Shown piece by piece: positions 1 to 8,408 of a stretch of 14,836 bases of DNA. Below the pieces are notes generated by a model. That model did not search any database. It worked only from the letters and a program-made list of their open reading frames with translations, and was not told the origin of the DNA. The DNA lies in contig JAKAMS010000024.1 of NCBI GenBank assembly GCA_021812745.1, forward strand, positions 1-14,836. Reading direction: 5' to 3'. Numbering within the stretch: the first letter of the stretch is position 1; the number at the start of each line of letters is the position of its first letter. A program made the translations under genes and the position numbers. This DNA is from Bacteroidota bacterium. GTDB taxonomy: Bacteria; Bacteroidota; Ignavibacteria; Ignavibacteriales; Melioribacteraceae.

Positions 1-1606
1 CATTCATAATTTTCAAAATATGAAAACGACCTTCTTTTGCTTGAGCAAGAGCTTTCTCCATAATCTCGTAAGAGATTCCTTGAATCTTGATATCCATTTG
101 CAAAGCTGTAATTCCGGCTTCAGAACCGGCAACTTTGAAATCCATATCGCCGAGATGATCTTCGTTTCCAAGAATATCAGATAGAATTGCAAACTGATTC
201 TCTTCTTTAACAAGTCCCATTGCAATACCTGCAATTGGACTTTTAATAGGAACCCCGCCATCCATCAATGAAAGCGAGCCTGCACAAACAGTCGCCATAG
301 AAGATGATCCGTTCGATTCAAGAATATCCGAATTCAATCTTACGATGTAAGGAAATTTGTCCTCTGCAGGAATAATATTTTTAAGAGAACGTTCAGCAAG
401 ATTTCCGTGTCCTACTTCTCTTCTTCCAACTCCGGAAAATCTTCCGGTTTCGCCAACGCTGAACGGAGGAAAATTATAATGAAGAAGGAATCGTTTTTTA
501 TATTCCGGCTGAAGTCCGTCTATAATTTGTTCGTCGCCTTTTGCTCCTAATGTTAAAGTTGTTAAACTCTGTGTCTCGCCGCGTGTAAACAATGCACTTC
601 CGTGAACACGTGGAAGCAATCCAAGTTCAACTGTAATTGGTCTGATCTGAGTTGTATTTCTTCCATCAAGACGAAGTCCGTCTTCAAGAATTCTTTTGCG
701 CATCAAATCTTTTTCCATATCGTGAAGAATTTCTTTGATGGCAGTTTCTTGTTCCGGATATTTTTCTGCAAGAGCGGCAATTACTTCATCTGTTAAAGCA
801 TGATTCTGTGAAGATCTTTCTTCTTTGGCAAGCACAGATGCAACAATAGCTTTGAATTTATCATGAGCTAAAGCGGAAATATCATTGAACAAATTCTGAT
901 CAACAACTTTTTCTGTAACAACCATTTTAGGCTTGCCGCAAAGTTCGCGTAATTCATTTTGAACTTGGACAATTTTTTTGATCTCAGCGTGAGCAAATTT
1001 TAAAGCATCAAGCATAACTTGTTCGCTCAATTCTTTTGCTTCGCCTTCAACCATCATTATTGAACTTTCTGTTCCGGCAATAACCAGTTCAAGATCGCTC
1101 TCTTCAGTTTCTTTGAGAGTAGGATTAATTATGAATTCACCGTTAATTCTTCCAACGCGGACTTCGCCAACAGGTTCGAGGAAAGGAATATCAGAAATTG
1201 CAAGCGCAGCAGAAGCACCGCACGCAGCAATTACATCCGAATCGTTCTCGCTATCATATGAATAAACAAATGCGGCAACTTGAGTATCATTTCTGTAATT
1301 ATCAGAGAACAATGGGCGTATCGGTCTGTCAATCAAACGAGAACTGAGAACTTCTTTATCTGTAGGTTTGCCTTCGCGTTTGAAAAAGCCGCCGGGAATT
1401 TTACCCGCTGCAAATGCTTTTTCTCTATATTCAACACTGAGCGGAAAGAAATCCACATCAGGACGTAGGTCGCCGGCAACAGCAGTAACTAAAACCATAG
1501 TTTCGCCGTAGCGAACCATTACGGCTCCGTTTGCCTGCTTGGCAAGTTTTCCAGTTTCAAAAATTAATTTTTGTTTTCCTATTTGTACTTCTTTGGTATA
1601 AACCAT
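1..1606 (-). CDS. pnp: Polyribonucleotide nucleotidyltransferase (PNPase), 3' part cut off by window edge
   Basis: PNPase degrades RNA phosphorolytically from the 3' end, releasing nucleoside diphosphates, and acts in mRNA turnover in the cytoplasm. The reading frame is open for about 535 codons from an ATG at 1606 and runs off the left edge. The N-terminus begins MVYTKEVQIGKQ. The first RNase PH-like core contains REKAFAAGKIPGGFFKREG, and the second contains FSGVGRREVGHGNLAERS. The catalytic aspartates of the EDHLGDMDF motif fall at residues 483 and 489. The C-terminal KH and S1 RNA-binding domains would lie beyond the window, so completeness cannot be judged. The start has a GGAG site seven bases upstream that touches the rpsO stop codon, 12 bp away. 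It is the last visible gene of the rimP operon, the usual rpsO-pnp order. No terminator separates it from rpsO. Confidence 0.97.
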   Translation of the reverse strand, partial: MVYTKEVQIGKQKLIFETGKLAKQANGAVMVRYGETMVLVTAVAGDLRPDVDFFPLSVEYREKAFAAGKIPGGFFKREGKPTDKEVLSSRLIDRPIRPLFSDNYRNDTQVAAFVYSYDSENDSDVIAACGASAALAISDIPFLEPVGEVRVGRINGEFIINPTLKETEESDLELVIAGTESSIMMVEGEAKELSEQVMLDALKFAHAEIKKIVQVQNELRELCGKPKMVVTEKVVDQNLFNDISALAHDKFKAIVASVLAKEERSSQNHALTDEVIAALAEKYPEQETAIKEILHDMEKDLMRKRILEDGLRLDGRNTTQIRPITVELGLLPRVHGSALFTRGETQSLTTLTLGAKGDEQIIDGLQPEYKKRFLLHYNFPPFSVGETGRFSGVGRREVGHGNLAERSLKNIIPAEDKFPYIVRLNSDILESNGSSSMATVCAGSLSLMDGGVPIKSPIAGIAMGLVKEENQFAILSDILGNEDHLGDMDFKVAGSEAGITALQMDIKIQGISYEIMEKALAQAKEGRFHILKIMN

Positions 1607-1618
1607 TTAGAAACTCCG

Positions 1619-1888
1619 TTACTTTCTTATGTTCAATTCTTTAATTATTGTACGATATCTTTCAATATCTTTACTTGCAAGGTAATCTAGCAATCTTCTT
1701 CTCTTTCCAACCATCTGCATCAATCCGCGTCTTGAAGCGTGATCTTTTTTATGCGCTTCGAAGTGACCTGTAAGACGATTAATTTCTTCTGTTAGCAATG
1801 CTACTTGAACTTCGGCAGTACCGCTATCTTTTTCACTTTTGCCGAATTTTTTGATTACCGCAAGTTTTTCTTCTTTTGACAACGACAT
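1619..1888 (-). CDS. rpsO: 30S ribosomal protein S15
   Basis: S15 is a primary 16S rRNA-binding protein of the small subunit; it binds the central domain and also contributes to an intersubunit bridge. The product is 89 residues, the normal family length. It shows the family features: [22 protein letters not shown] near the N-terminus, [15 protein letters not shown] in the middle (about residues 42-56) and [10 protein letters not shown] near residue 61. A good AAAGGAG ribosome-binding site lies just upstream of the ATG. The gene sits between ribF and pnp. S15 represses its own translation in several bacteria by binding a leader structure. A small hairpin in the 55-bp gap upstream (1920-1941) could serve that purpose here, but this is untested. 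Confidence 0.98.
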   Translation of the reverse strand: MSLSKEEKLAVIKKFGKSEKDSGTAEVQVALLTEEINRLTGHFEAHKKDHASRRGLMQMVGKRRRLLDYLASKDIERYRTIIKELNIRK

Positions 1889-1919
1889 TTTACTACTCCT
1901 TTATTTGTTTGTTCGATAT

Positions 1920-1941
1920 AACCCCAGAATTAACCGGAGTT
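1920..1941 (-). promoter_or_regulatory. Small hairpin in rpsO leader
   Basis: On the minus strand AACTCCGG and CTGGGGTT flank the six-base loop TTAATT, giving an eight-pair stem with two G-U wobbles. It lies between the ribF stop codon and the rpsO ribosome-binding site and is not followed by a U-run, so it is not a terminator. It could be an S15-binding autoregulatory element, an RNase processing site, or chance. Confidence 0.35.
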
Positions 1942-1943
1942 TA

Positions 1944-2876
1944 TTAATTAGTTAATTTTTCTTTCTGAGCTTCATGCTTATCAATTTCTATTTGATGAAT
2001 AAGCATCTCTTTTGATTCAAATTTTTTCTCATCACGCAATCTTTTCAGAAATTCAATTTTCATTTCGTTTCCGTAAATATCACGGTCGAAATTCAATAAA
2101 TGAGCTTCGAGAACAAGTTCGTGTTTATTTTCAAAAGTCGGTCTGTACCCGAGGTTCATAATTCCAATATGTTCTTCATCTTTCAAATAACATTTAACAA
2201 CATAAACACCATTCTTGGGAACTGCTTTGCGCGGTTCATCCAGCTTAATGTTTGCCGTTGGAAATCCAAGCGTTCTGCCGCGTTGAGCGCCAATTACAAC
2301 TTTACCTGAAAAAGAATAATTTCTTTCCAAAAATAAATTGGCTTTCTCAATATTTCCTTCAGCCAGAGCATTTCTGATTTTTGTTGAACTGATAATTTCT
2401 CCGTTCAAACTTTCTGCAGAGACATCGGTAACATCAAAATTATAAAGCTTGCCAACTTGACTGAGAATATTAACATCACCCAAACGATCTTTGCCAAATT
2501 TATGATCGTGACCTATGACCATATGAACGGCGCCGATTTTTTCAACAATGAACCGTTTGATAAACTGATCAGAAGTTTGTTGCGAAAACTCTTTAGTGAA
2601 ATTTATCACCATCAAATTTTCAATTCCCGCCCTCTCAAGAATTTCTTTTTTTTCGTCGAGCGAGGTTAAAAGTTTCATGTCAAAATCTTTTGAAAGAACA
2701 AAACGCGGATGCGGTTCAAATGTGATTAAAAAACTGTTCCCGTTTTTCCGGGCTGCAGTTTTTTTCACTTCATTAAGAATTTTGATGTGTCCTCTATGCA
2801 ACCCATCAAAAGATCCAACGGTTACAACCGCGTTTTTTGCATCTATATTTTCAGAAACTTCCGTATAAACTTTCAT
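1944..2876 (-). CDS. ribF: Bifunctional riboflavin kinase / FAD synthetase
   Basis: RibF phosphorylates riboflavin to FMN and then adenylylates FMN to FAD, in the cytoplasm. The 310-residue length is typical of the bifunctional enzyme. The N-terminal nucleotidyltransferase domain (about residues 15-180) shows GSFDGLHRGH at 21-30 and ISSTKIRNAL at 162-171. The C-terminal riboflavin kinase domain (about 187-305) shows GRTLGFPTANI at 200-210 and the NGVYVVKCYL strand. Both activities are therefore expected. The ATG lies one base past the truB stop codon (TGAAATG), which suggests translational coupling. Location between truB and rpsO is common in bacteria and places flavin cofactor supply in the ribosome maturation operon. 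Confidence 0.97.
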   Translation of the reverse strand: MKVYTEVSENIDAKNAVVTVGSFDGLHRGHIKILNEVKKTAARKNGNSFLITFEPHPRFVLSKDFDMKLLTSLDEKKEILERAGIENLMVINFTKEFSQQTSDQFIKRFIVEKIGAVHMVIGHDHKFGKDRLGDVNILSQVGKLYNFDVTDVSAESLNGEIISSTKIRNALAEGNIEKANLFLERNYSFSGKVVIGAQRGRTLGFPTANIKLDEPRKAVPKNGVYVVKCYLKDEEHIGIMNLGYRPTFENKHELVLEAHLLNFDRDIYGNEMKIEFLKRLRDEKKFESKEMLIHQIEIDKHEAQKEKLTN

Positions 2877-2877
2877 T

Positions 2878-3603
2878 TCAATTCAATTGTGGAACAAGAC
2901 AATAATTTTTTGCAAACTCTTTGAACTCATCGAGCGTAAATGCATCTTCCACCTTAAACTCGCCAATTTGAGTTCTTCTCAATTCTTTTAAGTAAGCCCC
3001 GCATCCAAGATGCTGACCAAAGTCGTGAGCAATTACTCTTATATAAGTCCCTTTAGAACAGTTAATTTCAAAATGAATATCGGGCAGATCAATTTTTGTT
3101 ATCTCAAACTTTGTAACAATAACTTTGCGCGCTTCTCTTTCAACTTCTCTTCCTTTACGGGCAAGTTTATAAAGAGGTTGTCCGTTATGTTTTATAGCCG
3201 AAAACATCGGCGGCATTTGTAAAATATTTCCAATGAACAGATCGCGCGCTTTAAGAATTTTCTCTTCAGAAATATGTTCGTAACTTTTTTCTGAATCAAA
3301 TTTACTTTCGCCATCAAAAGATGACGTTGTTTTTCCCAGCGTAAATATTCCGGTATAAGTTTTAGCCAAATCCTGAACTGAAGAAATTTCTTTTGTCTTT
3401 CTTCCGGTACAAACAATAACTAAACCGGTTGCATTAGGGTCCAGAGTTCCGGCATGACCAACTTTTTTAACGCCGACCGTCTTTCTTACTTTGTAAACAC
3501 AATCAAAAGAACTTTTTCTGAAAGCTTTATCAATCAGAATAATTTCACCGGCAACAAAATCCGGATCAATATCAGCTATCGTGTTTTTCGCTATCGCTTT
3601 CAT
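2878..3603 (-). CDS. truB: tRNA pseudouridine(55) synthase
   Basis: TruB isomerises U55 in the T-loop of elongator tRNAs to pseudouridine and also acts as a tRNA folding chaperone. The catalytic motif is VGHAGTLDPNATG, with the nucleophilic aspartate at residue 55 from the start chosen here. Other family motifs are GEIILIDK near the N-terminus, the substrate-binding segment QMPPMFSAIKHNGQPLYKLARKG and the CSKGTYIRVIAHDFG segment. The product is 241 residues. I chose the ATG at 3603; an in-frame ATG at 3639 would add 12 residues (MLKKWKDCSKKF), which lie wholly within rbfA and look unlike a TruB N-terminus. With the chosen start the gene overlaps rbfA by 32 bp. A GGAAGGA sequence lies about 16 bases upstream, farther than usual, so the exact start is uncertain. 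Confidence 0.95.
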   Translation of the reverse strand: MKAIAKNTIADIDPDFVAGEIILIDKAFRKSSFDCVYKVRKTVGVKKVGHAGTLDPNATGLVIVCTGRKTKEISSVQDLAKTYTGIFTLGKTTSSFDGESKFDSEKSYEHISEEKILKARDLFIGNILQMPPMFSAIKHNGQPLYKLARKGREVEREARKVIVTKFEITKIDLPDIHFEINCSKGTYIRVIAHDFGQHLGCGAYLKELRRTQIGEFKVEDAFTLDEFKEFAKNYCLVPQLN

Positions 3604-3931
3604 GAATTTTTTTGAACAATCCTTCCATTTTTTCAACATAGTCTAATGTATCATCTATGAAAAAATGAAGTTCCGGAACAAACCTAAGCTGAATTCTTCC
3701 GGCGAGTTGAGTTCTAATCAAACCTTTAAGTTCGTTAACGCTTTCTAAAACTTTTTCACGTTTCTCTTTATCAAAAACAGAGATATAAATTTTTGTGTGT
3801 TTTAGATCCGGACTAACTTTAACATTAGTAACGGTTATAAGACTCAGTTTTGGATCCTGAAGTTTGTGAAGGAAAATTAAACTGAGTTCTTCTTTAATAA
3901 GACTCGAAACTTTATCTAATCTATGAGACAT
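3572..3931 (-). CDS. rbfA: Ribosome-binding factor A
   Basis: RbfA is a small single KH-fold protein that binds the immature 30S subunit and helps process and fold the 5' end of 16S rRNA, notably in the cold. The 119-residue product starts MSHRLDKVSSLIKEELS. It contains the family features LQDPKLSLITVTNVKVSPDLKHTKIY-type strands (about residues 24-50), GLIRTQLAGRIQLRFVPEL (about 69-88) and the terminal FFIDDTLDYVEKMEGLF. The ATG follows the infB stop codon after two bases, without a strong ribosome-binding site, so coupling to infB translation is likely. Its 3' end overlaps the truB start. Confidence 0.96.
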   Translation of the reverse strand: MSHRLDKVSSLIKEELSLIFLHKLQDPKLSLITVTNVKVSPDLKHTKIYISVFDKEKREKVLESVNELKGLIRTQLAGRIQLRFVPELHFFIDDTLDYVEKMEGLFKKIHESDSEKHDS

Positions 3932-3933
3932 TT

Positions 3934-6570
3934 TTACTCTAATTTCTTCTTGGTTTCAATCATCTTGAATGCTTCTATAATATCGCCGGGTTTAATATCA
4001 TTGAAGTTGGCAATACTTACACCGCATTCAAATCCTTTTTCAACTTCGCGCACATCATCTTTAAATCTTCTTAGTGAACTTATTTCGCCTTCGTAAACCG
4101 CAATACCGTCTCTAAACAAACGGACTTTATTGCTTCTCATAATTTTTCCGTCTTGAACAGAACATCCGGCAATTGTACCGGCTTTAGGTACTTTGAAAAT
4201 ATCTTTGACCTGAAGTGTGGCAACAACTTCTTCCGAAACAACCGGAGAAAGCATTCCTTCAAGAGCAGATTTTATTTCGTTGATTGCATCATATATAATG
4301 TTGTAAAGACGAATATCAACTTTCTCAGATTCGGCAAGTTTACGCGCGTTTGTATTCGGTCTTACGTGGAATCCGACTATTATTGCGCCCGAAGCTGCAG
4401 CTAAAAGAACATCACCTTCGGAAATTGCACCTACCGCTTTATGAATTACACGAACTGAAACTTCTTGGTTAGACAATTTCATCAATGAATCAGATAACGC
4501 TTCGATTGAACCGTCCACGTCACCTTTAACAATCACAGGCAATTCTTTAAATCCGCCATGGCTGATTTGATTTGCAATTTCATCAAGAGTAATATGATGA
4601 ACCTGACGATGATCTTGTTCGCGTTTTATCTGCATGCGTTTCAAACTTATATCGCGGGCTTCGCGTTCAGATGCCGCAATGTGGAATATATCTCCCGCCT
4701 GCGGTGCAGATTCAAATCCAAGAACAAGAACCGGAGTTGAAGGACCGGCTTCAAAAACTTTTTTACCGCGCTCATCAAACATTGCGCGTACTCGACCGTG
4801 CACAACTCCAGCTATAAACGGATCACCAATTCTCAATGTTCCTTTTTGAACAAGAACAGTTGCGGTAACACCTTTTCCTTTATCAAGTTGTGATTCAATA
4901 ATTGTTCCGCGTGCTAAACGGTCAGGATTAGCTTTCAAGTCCAGCAATTCTGCCTCAAGAACTAATTTTTCCAGAAGAAGGTCAACATTCTTTCCAAGTT
5001 TAGCGGAGATTTCAACGCATTGATATTTTCCTCCCCATTCCTCAACCAGAATATTTCTTTCTGCAAGCTGCTGTTTAATTCTTTCAATATTGGAATTGGG
5101 TTTATCAATTTTATTGATTGCAATAATGATCGGAACATTAGCCGCAAGTGCGTGATTGATTGCTTCAACGGTTTGAGGCATCACCGCATCATCTGCCGCT
5201 ACAATTAGTACTACGATATCAGTAACGCGGGCACCGCGTGCGCGCATTGCTGTAAATGCTTCGTGACCGGGTGTATCTAAAAATGTTACTTGTCTGTTTT
5301 CATCAATCATTACTTTATAAGCGCCGATGTGCTGTGTAATTCCTCCGGCTTCTCCGGCAACAACATTCGCACGGCGTATATAATCCAGCAAAGATGTTTT
5401 TCCGTGATCTACGTGTCCCATAATTGTAACAACAGGAGGGCGGAATTTAAGTGTTTCTTCCGGATCCGGAACATCGGCATCAACATCGGACTGATATTCT
5501 TCTTCAAGTTCTATTTCAAATCCAAAGTCATCGGCTATCAAGGTTATGGTTTCAACATCAAGACGCTGATTGATAGAAACCATCAGACCTAGACCTATAC
5601 ATTTTTGAATTACATCGCTCACAGAAACGCCCATCAAATTAGCGAGTTCGTTCACGGCAATGAATTCACTTACTTTTATTTTTGTTTTATCTAATTCTTT
5701 CTGCTGAAGAATTTGATTTTGAATTTCTTCTTTCTCTTTTCTCTTTTTCTTTCTTGCAGAAGCTCTTCCCCCAACTGCAGATTCATCAATACTAAGAAGA
5801 GTTCTCTTGATTGCATCTTCAACTTCGCGTTTATCAATTTCAAGACGTTTAATTTTTCTTTTTTTCTTAGCTACCGTTACTTCTTCCGGTGCTTGACCCG
5901 GCACAGTAGCTTTTTTCTTTGTCTTAAGAATTTTCTTTTTCTTTTTATTTTTTTCTGCTTCTTCCTGAGCCGGTGTTAATGGTTGAGCAGGTTTTTGAGC
6001 GGCGGGTGCTTCTTTAGATTCAACTTTATCACGCCGAGGTTTGAGATCAACCTTACCAACAATTGTTAAACCTTTTTTTCTTCCTTCGAGAGCTATTTCG
6101 GTTTCTGTTCTATAAGATTTTTTTACTTCCGCCGGTTCTTCAACAGGAACAACGGGCTCTTCAACTACAGGTTCCGGCACTTCTTCAACAGGCTCTTCCG
6201 TCTGTATAGTTTCAACAACAGGCGGCTCAACATGAACTTCTTCAACCTTTTCAACTTTCTCGATTTTCTGGTCAACAGGTTTTTCTTCTACAACCTTTGG
6301 CGCAGTTTCAACCGGAGCTTCGGGTTCATCGTGTTCGGTTCTTTTTTTCTGAAAGTCCGAAATCTTTTTATAATGCTTTTCAGCTTTTTCAATATCTTTT
6401 TTGAAGAATGATTTAATTTCCGCAACCATCTCATCGGTCAATAAAGCCATGTGAGATTTTACTTCATAACCTTTCTTTTGTAAAAGTTCCACCAATGATT
6501 CAGTAGAAAGATTATACTCCGCAGCAAATTTGTAGAGACGTAATTTTTTTTCTTTAGCAGTGTCCGGCAT
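3934..6570 (-). CDS. infB: Translation initiation factor IF-2
   Basis: IF2 is the GTPase that delivers formyl-methionyl initiator tRNA to the 30S subunit and promotes subunit joining. The product is 878 residues. An N-terminal IF2N-like segment (about 10-50) is followed by a long low-complexity linker rich in Pro, Glu, Val and Lys (about 80-295), including lysine blocks near 209-220 and 235-241. A second IF2N-like segment lies near 297-345. The G domain has G1 GHVDHGKT at 385-392, switch I AGGITQHIGAY, G3 DTPGH at 432-436 and G4 NKID at 486-489. Domains II to IV follow. The start lies 28 bp after nusA with only a weak GGAT site. IF2's substrate, the initiator tRNA, is encoded at 13679 in this same window. 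Confidence 0.98.
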   Translation of the reverse strand: MPDTAKEKKLRLYKFAAEYNLSTESLVELLQKKGYEVKSHMALLTDEMVAEIKSFFKKDIEKAEKHYKKISDFQKKRTEHDEPEAPVETAPKVVEEKPVDQKIEKVEKVEEVHVEPPVVETIQTEEPVEEVPEPVVEEPVVPVEEPAEVKKSYRTETEIALEGRKKGLTIVGKVDLKPRRDKVESKEAPAAQKPAQPLTPAQEEAEKNKKKKKILKTKKKATVPGQAPEEVTVAKKKRKIKRLEIDKREVEDAIKRTLLSIDESAVGGRASARKKKRKEKEEIQNQILQQKELDKTKIKVSEFIAVNELANLMGVSVSDVIQKCIGLGLMVSINQRLDVETITLIADDFGFEIELEEEYQSDVDADVPDPEETLKFRPPVVTIMGHVDHGKTSLLDYIRRANVVAGEAGGITQHIGAYKVMIDENRQVTFLDTPGHEAFTAMRARGARVTDIVVLIVAADDAVMPQTVEAINHALAANVPIIIAINKIDKPNSNIERIKQQLAERNILVEEWGGKYQCVEISAKLGKNVDLLLEKLVLEAELLDLKANPDRLARGTIIESQLDKGKGVTATVLVQKGTLRIGDPFIAGVVHGRVRAMFDERGKKVFEAGPSTPVLVLGFESAPQAGDIFHIAASEREARDISLKRMQIKREQDHRQVHHITLDEIANQISHGGFKELPVIVKGDVDGSIEALSDSLMKLSNQEVSVRVIHKAVGAISEGDVLLAAASGAIIVGFHVRPNTNARKLAESEKVDIRLYNIIYDAINEIKSALEGMLSPVVSEEVVATLQVKDIFKVPKAGTIAGCSVQDGKIMRSNKVRLFRDGIAVYEGEISSLRRFKDDVREVEKGFECGVSIANFNDIKPGDIIEAFKMIETKKKLE

Positions 6571-6598
6571 TGTATGATTATCCGTTTAAGTGTTCTGT

Positions 6599-7846
6599 TT
6601 ATTCTTCTTCTTCAAATTGATTTTCAAGAATTTCGATTATCTGTTTAGCTTTCTCTTCGTCAAGCCCTTCAATTTCTTTCAGCTTATCAATTCCGGCGGC
6701 AAGAACTTCCAATGCGGTATCTAACCGGTTATTGATCAGCAAGTCAACCATCTCTGTGCCTAATTCTTCTCTGAGTTCTATCAACTCAATATCTTCGTCA
6801 TATTCTTCGAATGGTTTTTCTAATCTTATTACTTCTATTTCGTAACCGGATAGTTTAATTGCAAGACGAATGTTAACGCCGTTTCGTCCTACTATTAACG
6901 ATACTTGATCACTATCGGCAGTTACAACACATTTCTTTGCTTCTTCATCAACTTCGATCTGTTTTAATTTAGCCGGGGCAATACATCTTTGAATGAAAAC
7001 GACCGGATCTTCTGAATAGTTAATAACATCAATATTCTCATTGTTCAACTCGCGTACAATTGCATGAATACGAACACCCTTCATACCAACGCAAGCGCCT
7101 ACGGCATCAATACGCGGATCGCTCGATTCAACAGCAATTTTAGCTCTTTCACCGGGTTCGCGTGCAATACCTTTGATTTCAATTACACCGTCATAAATTT
7201 CCGGAATTTCGATTTCAAATAATCTTCTTAAGAAAAGATTATCAGCACGAGAAACTAAAATGACCGGTCCGTTCGGAGTTTTTTTAACATCTTTAACAAC
7301 AGCGCGTACTGTATCGCCTTTTCTGTATTTTTCTCGCGGAATTTGTTCGTGACGAGGTAAGAGCAATTCGTTCTTGTTATGATTAACAAGTACATCATTT
7401 CTTCTTACTTGATAAATATCTCCTACAACAATCTCACCAAGCATCTCAACATATTCGTTATAAACTATATCTTTTTCGATCTCTCTAATTTTCTGATTCA
7501 AACTTTGGCGCGCAAGGTTTATTAGTCTTCTTCCAAATTCTTTCAACTCTATTTTTTGAACGAAATCTTCGCCTACTTCAAGACCGTCCTCATTTCCTTT
7601 TTCATTCAATTCATCAATACTAATTTCAGTAGCCGGATCATTTACGGTATCAACAATAGATCGTTCAAGAAATATTTCTATATCTCCCTTATCCATGTTA
7701 ACAACAACATCATACTTGGCTTCTAAACCAAATTTCTTTTTTACCATAATCCCAAAGATTTCTTCTATGATACCTGCAAGAACGTCTTTATCAAGACTTT
7801 TCTCGCGGACCATTTGAGCAAAGGATTCTACTATTTCGGTGTTCAT
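6599..7846 (-). CDS. nusA: Transcription termination/antitermination factor NusA
   Basis: NusA binds RNA polymerase and nascent RNA, and modulates pausing, intrinsic termination and antitermination. The 415-residue product has the N-terminal RNA polymerase-binding domain (about 1-125), an S1 domain (about 135-200, containing VRRNDVLVNHNKNELLLP), KH1 with GMKGVR at 254-259 and KH2 with GRNGVN at 320-325. A short acidic tail with a helix-hairpin-helix-like stretch (about 365-405) ends in FEEEE. It is shorter than the E. coli protein of about 495 residues, because only one short C-terminal repeat seems present. An AGGAG site precedes the ATG and the gene starts 17 bp after rimP. NusA stimulates hairpin termination, so the terminator-like structure in the rimP leader could allow feedback on this operon. 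Confidence 0.97.
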   Translation of the reverse strand: MNTEIVESFAQMVREKSLDKDVLAGIIEEIFGIMVKKKFGLEAKYDVVVNMDKGDIEIFLERSIVDTVNDPATEISIDELNEKGNEDGLEVGEDFVQKIELKEFGRRLINLARQSLNQKIREIEKDIVYNEYVEMLGEIVVGDIYQVRRNDVLVNHNKNELLLPRHEQIPREKYRKGDTVRAVVKDVKKTPNGPVILVSRADNLFLRRLFEIEIPEIYDGVIEIKGIAREPGERAKIAVESSDPRIDAVGACVGMKGVRIHAIVRELNNENIDVINYSEDPVVFIQRCIAPAKLKQIEVDEEAKKCVVTADSDQVSLIVGRNGVNIRLAIKLSGYEIEVIRLEKPFEEYDEDIELIELREELGTEMVDLLINNRLDTALEVLAAGIDKLKEIEGLDEEKAKQIIEILENQFEEEE

Positions 7847-7863
7847 TTATTACTCCTCTGTGA

Positions 7864-8307
7864 TCAAAAACTAATTAAAACTTTTGCTTTGGTAATGCTG
7901 TTAAAATTTATTTTATACTCCGCTTCTTTTATGGCAAAGATGAGATCTTCTCCTTCGATGCGAATAAGTTTAGCGGTTATTTTTTTTTCGCCGTCTTCTG
8001 TATACTCAATTTCAAATTTCCGGTTGATATGCTTAAAGTACTGAACCAAAAATTTAAGCGGACGTTCGGCACCGGGCGAAGAAACATCCAGCCGGTAATT
8101 CGATTCGACTAAATTTTCCGAATCAATTGCTTCGGTAAGATCCCTGCTTACATTTGCGCAATCAACGGCGGTGATTCCTTTTTCGCCATCGATAAATACT
8201 TCGATGATTCGCAGATGATTGTCGCCGCGTAGGATCAGATCAACCAGTATAAAGCCGTGAGCTTTTACAATTTCTTCGATTCTGTTGTTAATTTGCTGCT
8301 TTTCCAT
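7864..8307 (-). CDS. rimP: Ribosome maturation factor RimP
   Basis: RimP assists maturation of the 30S subunit. The 147-residue product is the normal length. The N-terminal alpha/beta domain carries DCANVSRDLTEAID (about 49-62) and the signature YRLDVSSPGAERPL (71-84). The C-terminal SH3-like barrel ends in ITKAKVLISF. It is the first gene of the operon, 17 bp before nusA. The ATG has no Shine-Dalgarno sequence: the bases just upstream are A/U-rich and form the tail of a terminator-like hairpin, a configuration that could influence ribosome access as well as transcription. Confidence 0.95.
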   Translation of the reverse strand: MEKQQINNRIEEIVKAHGFILVDLILRGDNHLRIIEVFIDGEKGITAVDCANVSRDLTEAIDSENLVESNYRLDVSSPGAERPLKFLVQYFKHINRKFEIEYTEDGEKKITAKLIRIEGEDLIFAIKEAEYKINFNSITKAKVLISF

Positions 8308-8310
8308 ATT

Positions 8311-8340
8311 CTATAAATAAAAATCGCCCTCGAGGGGCGA
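8311..8340 (-). terminator. Hairpin with U-run in rimP leader (putative attenuator; also ends the SIMPL gene transcript)
   Basis: On the minus strand TCGCCC, loop CTCGA, GGGCGA form a perfect six-pair GC-rich stem followed at once by TTTTTATTTATAG. This is the form of an intrinsic terminator. It lies 69 bp beyond the SIMPL gene stop codon, so it can end that transcript. It also lies downstream of the rimP promoter (8352-8384) and within 20 bases of the rimP ATG, so rimP operon transcripts would cross it. Confidence 0.75.
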
Positions 8341-8351
8341 AATGGACGGCA

Positions 8352-8384
8352 CAAAGGTAGGAAGAATAGCTTGAAATAGCAAAA
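8352..8384 (-). promoter_or_regulatory. Bacteroidota-type promoter of the rimP operon
   Basis: On the minus strand TACCTTTG (8359-8352) matches the TAnnTTTG -7 box exactly. TTTTG (8384-8380) lies 20 bases upstream, the spacing expected for the -33 element. Transcription would begin near 8345 and run into the hairpin at 8340-8324. The spacer contains a direct repeat of GCTATT. Confidence 0.7.
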
Positions 8385-8408
8385 GGAATTAACGATTTGA
8401 TTTGGGCA

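Noticed and set aside
13..261. Minus-strand 82-residue open frame
   Set aside because: It is an out-of-frame shadow of pnp, whose own frame is open and matches PNPase throughout.
3604..3639. Upstream ATG giving a longer TruB
   Set aside because: The extra 12 residues lie wholly within rbfA, are unlike TruB N-termini and lack a ribosome-binding site.
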